Shown: in pieces, positions 7,410 through 11,504 of the stretch | How the letters are laid out: every line of letters begins with the position of its first letter | How positions within the stretch are numbered: the stretch's first letter is position 1 | NCBI GenBank assembly: GCA_946481235.1 | Contig: CAMLME010000052.1 | Location: 1-11,504 of the forward strand | Length of the DNA: 11,504 bases | Direction of reading: 5' to 3' | Source: an uncultured Methylobacillus sp. | GTDB lineage: Bacteria; Pseudomonadota; Gammaproteobacteria; Burkholderiales; Methylophilaceae | Made by a program: the position numbers and the translations under genes | The notes under the pieces: model-generated | Seen by the model: only the letters and a program-made list of their open reading frames with translations | Told to the model about the DNA's origin: nothing | The model's database searches: none

Positions 7410-7426
7410 TGCACCAAAAAAGTGCG
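7410..7426. promoter_or_regulatory. Possible NtrC-like enhancer site
   Basis: TGCAC-CAAAAAA-GTGCG: half-sites like those of the NtrC consensus (TGCACCA-N5-TGGTGCA), centred about 119 bp above the predicted glsA transcription start, the distance range usual for NtrC enhancers. The gap between TGCAC and GTGCG is seven bases rather than nine, so the dyad is two bases short. A further GCACCA lies at 7429-7434. A tentative call. Confidence 0.35.
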
Positions 7427-7440
7427 AGGCACCAATTTAA

Positions 7441-7455
7441 GGCTTTTAAAAAGCC
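7441..7455. repeat. Short palindrome in the glsA-CHASE2 intergenic region
   Basis: GGCTTTT and AAAAGCC arms around a single base. As RNA it could form a 6-bp stem with a 3-base loop. It sits about 90 bp before the CHASE2 gene and about 140 bp above the glsA start site. Role unknown: an operator or a structured leader element are both possible. Confidence 0.35.
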
Positions 7456-7547
7456 GAAAATATGCATCACAATTCGAGGCAGACTTCAGGGTTAATTATT
7501 AGGCTGACATATATTTTGAAATAGACGGCGCGATAACAAACACCTAC

Positions 7548-9671
7548 ATGAAATCAATAAAAACCCGGTTACTGGATATTGCGCCCTACTTCAGCGGCTG
7601 GCCGGCGCCTGTGGGTTTACTCTTGTTGATCGGCCTGCATTTCTTCGGCGCCCTCCCTTACCAGGACACGCTTCGCACCCTTTCTTTCGACCTGTACCAG
7701 ATCGCCCAGCCGCGGGAGCGCATTTCTGCGCCGGTGCTGATTGTCGATATCGATGAAGAAAGCCTGCAAAAATATGGCCAGTGGCCATGGCCGCGCAGCC
7801 TCCTCGCGCAAATGCTGGATCGTCTCTGGCAAATGGAACCGGCAGCCGTGGCATTCGACATCATCATGCCTGAGCCGGACCGTGCCTCCCCTTGCCTGGT
7901 AACGCAATACATTCCTCAAATCGACCCGGGACTGGTACGGCAGATATGCAAGCTTCCCAGCAACGATAGCCTGCTGGCGGCGTCGTTGCGACAGGGCAAC
8001 TCTGTGCTGGGAGTGGCCGGCATCGACAGTGACGCCCCCGCAATCATCCGCGCTCCGCCGATGCGCATGCTGGGCGGGAACCCCAAAGGCATGCTGCGCC
8101 ATTTCACGACAGCGTTAACCAATGTGCCGGAACTGGAAGAAGCGGTTTTCGGTCACGCGATCCTGAGCACCGACATCGAACGGGGCATCGTCAGGCGTGT
8201 CCCGCTGGTGGCTTCGGTCGCCGACACAGTCATGCCCTCCCTGTCGCTTGAGGTCCTGCGCGTGGCAAGCGGCAGCCCGAGTTTCACCGTTAAAAGTGCG
8301 CCGGGCCGCGTGGAGGCCGTCGGCATCCAGGACCTGATGGTACCCACCCAGAAAGATGGCTCCATCTGGGTGCATTACAGCCCGCACGACCCCTCCAGGT
8401 TTGTTTCGGCCGCAAGAATCCTCGACGGCAGCCTGGAACCCGACTTTCTTAAACAGAAACTGATACTCGTCGGCTTTTCGGGGTTGGGACTGGTGGACTT
8501 TCCCAGCACGGCCCTGGGCGATCGCGTGCCCGGCGTGGAGATCCATGCCCAGATCCTGGAATCCATTTTCGACGGCACCACCCTGCTGCGCCCTTCTTGG
8601 GCGCTGTGGGCTGAAGGCAGCGTCATGCTGGTATTCGGCCTGGTGGTAATCGTGGGTTTCCCGCGCATGAAAGCGCGCTTTCACGTGCTGATCATGGCGG
8701 GGGCGATTACCCTGCTGGTGGCGATCGGCATGTTTGCGTTTTCGCGCCATCACCTGTTGATCGATGTTGCATCACCGACCGTTCTGCTTCTGTTCATGTT
8801 CGGCACGATGCTGGCCGATTCGCTGATCCGCGAGGAGGTCCAGTTGAAGGCGCTGGAGGAAGATCTCCGCAGCCAGCGCGAGCAGGCCGCGAAAAACCGT
8901 GGTGAAATGGAAGCCGCAATGCGTTTCCAGATGGGCATCCTGCCGGATGCTGCTGCGACCTTCCTGCAGGAACCGCGACTGGATATCGCAGCCAAGATGC
9001 AACCGGCCAAGATGGTTGGCGGCGATCTCTACGACTGCTTCATGCTGGACGAGCATCGCATGTTTTTTTCGGTAGGCGATGTCTGCGGCAAGGGCGTCCC
9101 CGCCAGCCTGTTCATGGTTATCAGCAAAACGCTCTGGAAAAGCGTGGCGCTGCGGGATGACATGCATTACATGAATCTCGGCAAGCTGATGCGTCAGGCC
9201 AATCTGGAGATCGCCCGCGACAATCCGGAGATGCTGTTCGTAACGGCGTTCGTCGGCCTGCTGGACCTGCGCGACGGCGAGCTGATCTATTGCAATGCCG
9301 GACATGAAAAACCGCTGCTCCTGGCACCGGGCTGCCACCCCCGGGAGCTGGATGGTGCGGGCGGTCCGCCGGTCAGCATCATGGAAGACTACGAATACAA
9401 GACACAGCGCTACCGCTTCTCGCCGGAAGAGTTCCTGTGCGTCTTCAGCGATGGTGCGACCGAGGCCTTCAGTCCGGCGCAGGAGGAGTATGGCAAACCG
9501 CGACTGAGCGAAGCACTGTCGACGATCTCGAGCACGACGAAAGCGCTGGATATTGTCGGCATGGCGGTATCCAGCATCGAGCATTTCGTCGATGGCGCGG
9601 AAGCATCCGACGACCTGACGATCATGGTACTGCGCTGGCGAGGAAATCAATCCAATGCTTCAAATGACTAG
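7548..9671 (+). CDS. CHASE2 sensor fused to PP2C/SpoIIE-type serine phosphatase
   Basis: A 707-residue inner-membrane signalling phosphatase. Order: transmembrane helix about 21-38; periplasmic CHASE2 sensor about 40-345, with the family signature VDIDEESLQKYGQWPWPR (66-83) and the closing GVEIHAQILESIF; three helices about 352-371, 378-398 and 405-424; a charged, probably coiled linker 427-456; then a PP2C (SpoIIE/RsbU) domain about 457-697. Phosphatase motifs are complete: VGGDLYD (490-496), GDVCGKGVPASLF (510-522), NAGHEKPLLL (583-592), FSDGATEA (633-640) and DDLTIMVL (688-695), keeping the metal-binding aspartates. It should dephosphorylate the STAS protein encoded 47 bp downstream, in response to a signal on the outer face of the membrane. 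CHASE2 ligands are unknown in general. The ATG lacks a clear ribosome-binding site, but the signal-anchor position supports this start. Confidence 0.93.
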   Translation: MKSIKTRLLDIAPYFSGWPAPVGLLLLIGLHFFGALPYQDTLRTLSFDLYQIAQPRERISAPVLIVDIDEESLQKYGQWPWPRSLLAQMLDRLWQMEPAAVAFDIIMPEPDRASPCLVTQYIPQIDPGLVRQICKLPSNDSLLAASLRQGNSVLGVAGIDSDAPAIIRAPPMRMLGGNPKGMLRHFTTALTNVPELEEAVFGHAILSTDIERGIVRRVPLVASVADTVMPSLSLEVLRVASGSPSFTVKSAPGRVEAVGIQDLMVPTQKDGSIWVHYSPHDPSRFVSAARILDGSLEPDFLKQKLILVGFSGLGLVDFPSTALGDRVPGVEIHAQILESIFDGTTLLRPSWALWAEGSVMLVFGLVVIVGFPRMKARFHVLIMAGAITLLVAIGMFAFSRHHLLIDVASPTVLLLFMFGTMLADSLIREEVQLKALEEDLRSQREQAAKNRGEMEAAMRFQMGILPDAAATFLQEPRLDIAAKMQPAKMVGGDLYDCFMLDEHRMFFSVGDVCGKGVPASLFMVISKTLWKSVALRDDMHYMNLGKLMRQANLEIARDNPEMLFVTAFVGLLDLRDGELIYCNAGHEKPLLLAPGCHPRELDGAGGPPVSIMEDYEYKTQRYRFSPEEFLCVFSDGATEAFSPAQEEYGKPRLSEALSTISSTTKALDIVGMAVSSIEHFVDGAEASDDLTIMVLRWRGNQSNASND

Positions 9672-9718
9672 AATCAGTTATCGTTGTTTCAATTTGTTAA
9701 ATATCGGGGGAATACATC

Positions 9719-10060
9719 ATGAATATCACTGAAGAGCTCATTGACGACCATATTGTCAAAATCAACCTGTCCGGCCGCATGGATATCGAAGGCGTCGGGC
9801 AGATTGAAACAAAGTTTGCCGGCATGGCCGCCTCGCCGCGCGCAGGCGTCATCGTGGACATGTCGGATGTGCCGTACATGTCGTCCATCGGCATCCGTGC
9901 GCTATTGATGAATGCAAAGTCGGTCGCCAAGCGCGGCGGGAAATTCGTCCTGCTGAATCCGCAGGCGAACGTCAAGAATGTGCTCGTGACTTCTGGCATT
10001 GATCAGATCATCACGATCCATGCCGATCTGGATGCAGCCACGGCCAGCGTTACTCCCTGA
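9719..10060 (+). CDS. STAS-domain anti-anti-sigma-type protein (SpoIIAA/RsbV family)
   Basis: A 113-residue single-domain STAS protein. In the unphosphorylated form such proteins bind their partner kinase and release its target; phosphorylation switches them off. The fold shows in INLSGRMDIEGVGQIETKF, the core strand AGVIVDMSDVPYMSSIGIRALL, and GGKFVLLNPQANVKNVLVTSGIDQII. The phosphoacceptor loop reads Ser55-Ser56-Ile57-Gly58 where SpoIIAA has Asp-Ser-Ser-Gly, so Ser56 is the predicted phosphorylation site, as in the S-S-x-G variants of the family. A strong GGGGGA lies seven bases before the ATG. It is flanked by the phosphatase upstream and the kinase 29 bp downstream, so the three form one operon. 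Confidence 0.92.
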   Translation: MNITEELIDDHIVKINLSGRMDIEGVGQIETKFAGMAASPRAGVIVDMSDVPYMSSIGIRALLMNAKSVAKRGGKFVLLNPQANVKNVLVTSGIDQIITIHADLDAATASVTP

Positions 10061-10089
10061 TACCTTAAGTTAACGTTGGAGAGATCGAA

Positions 10090-10515
10090 TTGACTGCTGA
10101 AAACTATCACCAGCTGGTTATCCCCAATGAACTTTCGTCAGTGCGGAAAATGAGCGACTGGCTGGATGCGATCATTCTTGAAATGAACATGTCCGAAGAG
10201 ATCGTTTTCAAGTTCGATCTTTGCGCCAACGAAGCCGTCACCAATATCATCAGCTACGCCTACCCTGAAAACGGCAAGCATGAAATCGAACTGAGCCTCT
10301 GGCTGGAAAGCGGCGTGCTAAGCCTCGAAATCGAGGACGACGGCATTCCCTTCAATCCGCTCGATCGCTGGCCGCACGTCCAGCCCGAGAGCCTGGAAAA
10401 AGCGGAGATCGGCGGGCTGGGCATCGACCTCATCCGCCAGTTCATGGATGAATGCCATTACGTTCGGCACGAAGGCAAAAACATCCTGAAAATCATGGCG
10501 CATATTGCACCTTAG
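10090..10515 (+). CDS. GHKL serine kinase / anti-sigma factor (RsbW/SpoIIAB family)
   Basis: A 141-residue ATP-binding protein expected to phosphorylate the STAS protein and to sequester an output partner. The Bergerat-fold motifs are in order: N-box CANEAVTNIISYAY (68-81) with Glu and Asn, G1 box EDDGIPFNP, and G2 box GGLGIDLIRQF; the N-terminal IPNELSSVRKMSDWLD is typical of the group. There is no sensor domain or histidine phosphoacceptor, so it is not a classical sensor kinase. Start: TTG at 10090 with GGAGAG six bases upstream; no in-frame ATG nearby gives a complete N-terminus. It ends 8 bp from the convergent adaptor gene. The output it controls (sigma factor, diguanylate cyclase or other protein) is not visible in this window. 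Confidence 0.9.
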   Translation: MTAENYHQLVIPNELSSVRKMSDWLDAIILEMNMSEEIVFKFDLCANEAVTNIISYAYPENGKHEIELSLWLESGVLSLEIEDDGIPFNPLDRWPHVQPESLEKAEIGGLGIDLIRQFMDECHYVRHEGKNILKIMAHIAP

Positions 10516-10523
10516 CCTAAAGC

Positions 10524-11504
10524 CTATTTCCCGAGTGTGGCCGGACCTTCTTTCCGGCCGGCCTCGGCAACGTGCACAACTTGCCCGTCGGCAATCCCGT
10601 CCGGCGGGTTTTCGATCACGCGGTCGGATGCCGTGATGCCTGAACTCAACTCCACCGTTTTCCCCAGGTCGCGCGCAATGGTGACAAGCTTGAGTTTTGC
10701 CTTGCCGTCGGCCTCTACCGTTGCCACCCGCAATCCCGCCTGGCCGAAAATCAGGGCGCTGGAGGGGATGCCGAACGAAGCCACGGTTTTCGGCAGATTC
10801 AGGCTCACGTTGGCGAAACCACCTGGCATCAATGCCGCGTCCTTGTTATCGACGATCAGTTGGACCAGCATCGCACCCGATGCTGCATCGACCGAGCGCG
10901 AGGATGACTCCACCGTCGCGGCGTAGCTCTTGCCGGGATTCTCGGGCACGGTAATGCTGGCGGTGGTACCCGGCTTGATGCTGCTCGCGTAATTCTGCGG
11001 CACGTTGACGTACAACCTGAGCCGGCGCGTATCGGAAATCTCGAACAGCGCCGGTCCGTTGTTGCTGCCTTCGGTAATCAATGCGCCGGTATCGGTATTC
11101 CTGGCGGTCACGGCACCCTCGAATGGCGCCACGATACGCGCAAATCCGCGCGTTGCCATCAAGCGGTCCACATTCGCCTGGGCGGCCTTGGTCATGGCCC
11201 GCTTGGCCTCCAGATCGCCATTCTTTTCATCGACTTCCTGCGGCGACACCGCCCCGGACTCGAGCAGCCCTTGCCAGCGCACGGCCGTGGTCGCGGCCAG
11301 CGCTTCGTTGGCCTTGGCTGTCGTGAGGTCGGCACGGGCCTGCAACAGCTTCTGGTCGAGGTCCGGCGTTTCGATCTCGGCCAACACCTGCCCCGCCTTT
11401 ACGCGCGTACCGATGTCGGCATTCCAGCTCTTGAGGTAGCCGTTGACGCGGGCATATATCGGCGCGCGCGAATAGGCTTCGAACCTGGCCGGCAGGTTGA
11501 TGCT
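10524..11504 (-). CDS. RND/HlyD-type periplasmic adaptor (membrane fusion protein), 5' end outside window
   Basis: C-terminal 326 residues of the adaptor that joins an inner-membrane pump to an outer-membrane channel. The frame is open to the right edge, so the start lies beyond it. Order: first half of the lipoyl domain (YARVNGYLKSWNADIGTRVKAGQVLAEIETPDL), an alpha-hairpin of moderate length (LDQKLLQARADLTTAKANEALAATTAVRWQGLLESGAVSPQEVDEKNGDLEAKRA and onward), the second lipoyl half (RIVAPFEGAVTARNTDTGALI), a beta-barrel (RLRLYVNVPQNYASSIKPGTTASITV) and a membrane-proximal domain (IPSSALIFGQAGLRVATVEADGKAKL). This pattern is that of RND-pump adaptors rather than the long-hairpin HlyD of type I secretion. 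The pump genes should lie outside the window. Whether it uses the TolC protein at 3580-4929 is unknown. Confidence 0.9.
   Translation of the reverse strand, partial: SINLPARFEAYSRAPIYARVNGYLKSWNADIGTRVKAGQVLAEIETPDLDQKLLQARADLTTAKANEALAATTAVRWQGLLESGAVSPQEVDEKNGDLEAKRAMTKAAQANVDRLMATRGFARIVAPFEGAVTARNTDTGALITEGSNNGPALFEISDTRRLRLYVNVPQNYASSIKPGTTASITVPENPGKSYAATVESSSRSVDAASGAMLVQLIVDNKDAALMPGGFANVSLNLPKTVASFGIPSSALIFGQAGLRVATVEADGKAKLKLVTIARDLGKTVELSSGITASDRVIENPPDGIADGQVVHVAEAGRKEGPATLGK
10539..10559. terminator. GC-rich hairpin near the convergent gene junction
   Basis: Perfect 7-bp arms GGCCGGA and TCCGGCC around a 7-base loop, inside the last codons of the adaptor gene and 24 bp past the kinase stop codon. 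For plus-strand transcripts it could end or protect the partner-switching mRNA, but no T-run follows, so it is not a standard intrinsic terminator. Confidence 0.35.

Larger units (their letters stand above)
7215..7547. other. Divergent regulatory region between glsA and the CHASE2 phosphatase gene
   Basis: An AT-rich 333-bp gap without a credible gene. Toward glsA it holds a ribosome-binding site (7222-7227), the -24/-12 promoter and the NtrC-like dyad. Between the last two, 7380-7392 read on the minus strand as CGTCAATAGGTTG, a partial match to the IHF consensus (WATCAA-N4-TTR) with two mismatches. Toward the CHASE2 gene there is a short palindrome (7441-7455). I found no convincing sigma-70 promoter, and the ATG at 7548 lacks a clear Shine-Dalgarno sequence. 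Confidence 0.6.

Noticed and set aside
8772..9650. Minus-strand open frame (292 codons) opposite the PP2C domain
   Set aside because: Antisense of a fully conserved phosphatase domain; composition explained by the opposite strand's codon use.
11385..11387. GTG at 11387 as the start of the adaptor gene
   Set aside because: The frame is open to the right edge and the residues before the GTG are the expected first half of the lipoyl domain, so the GTG is internal.

Overview
The window looks like a chromosomal segment of a moderately GC-rich Gram-negative bacterium, most likely a betaproteobacterium. The evidence is a synthetase-type RelA with a decayed hydrolase domain, a TolC-type outer-membrane channel, an RND-type adaptor, a sigma-54 promoter and a proteobacterial glutaminase. 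Genus cannot be decided from the sequence. No tRNA, rRNA, insertion sequence, integrase or CRISPR array was seen. The two gene fragments at the ends are intact and simply run out of the window.

Layout. (1) Positions 1-2487, minus strand: a protein of the ADP-ribosylglycohydrolase fold whose metal-binding motifs have been lost, followed 46 bp downstream by relA (its 3' end lies beyond the left edge). (2) Positions 2728-3552, plus strand: an alpha/beta hydrolase of the cofactor-free chloroperoxidase/esterase group, starting at TTG. (3) Positions 3580-6137, minus strand: a compact envelope operon, FecR-domain periplasmic protein > OmpA-type lipoprotein > TolC-family channel, with a 4-base ATGA overlap and an 18-bp gap. 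(4) Positions 6249-7214, minus strand: glutaminase glsA, preceded by a very good sigma-54 (-24/-12) promoter and, about 119 bp above the predicted start site, an imperfect NtrC-like dyad. (5) Positions 7548-10515, plus strand: a three-gene partner-switching module, made of a membrane CHASE2 sensor fused to a PP2C/SpoIIE phosphatase, a STAS anti-anti-sigma-type protein and a GHKL (RsbW-type) serine kinase. (6) Positions 10524-11504, minus strand: the C-terminal 326 residues of an RND/HlyD-type periplasmic adaptor, convergent with the module and only 8 bp from it.

How the genes may work together. CHASE2 phosphatase, STAS protein and kinase form a complete signalling circuit: an extracytoplasmic cue would control dephosphorylation of the STAS protein, which in turn binds or frees the kinase. 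No sigma factor or other obvious output is encoded beside it. The closest candidate output is the FecR-OmpA-TolC envelope operon across glsA. Such OmpA/TolC pairs are known beside large type I-secreted biofilm adhesins, but the ABC transporter, HlyD partner and adhesin are not in this window. The link between the two blocks is inference from proximity. The best regulatory signal seen directly is the sigma-54 promoter of glsA, which suggests nitrogen-controlled glutamine deamidation.
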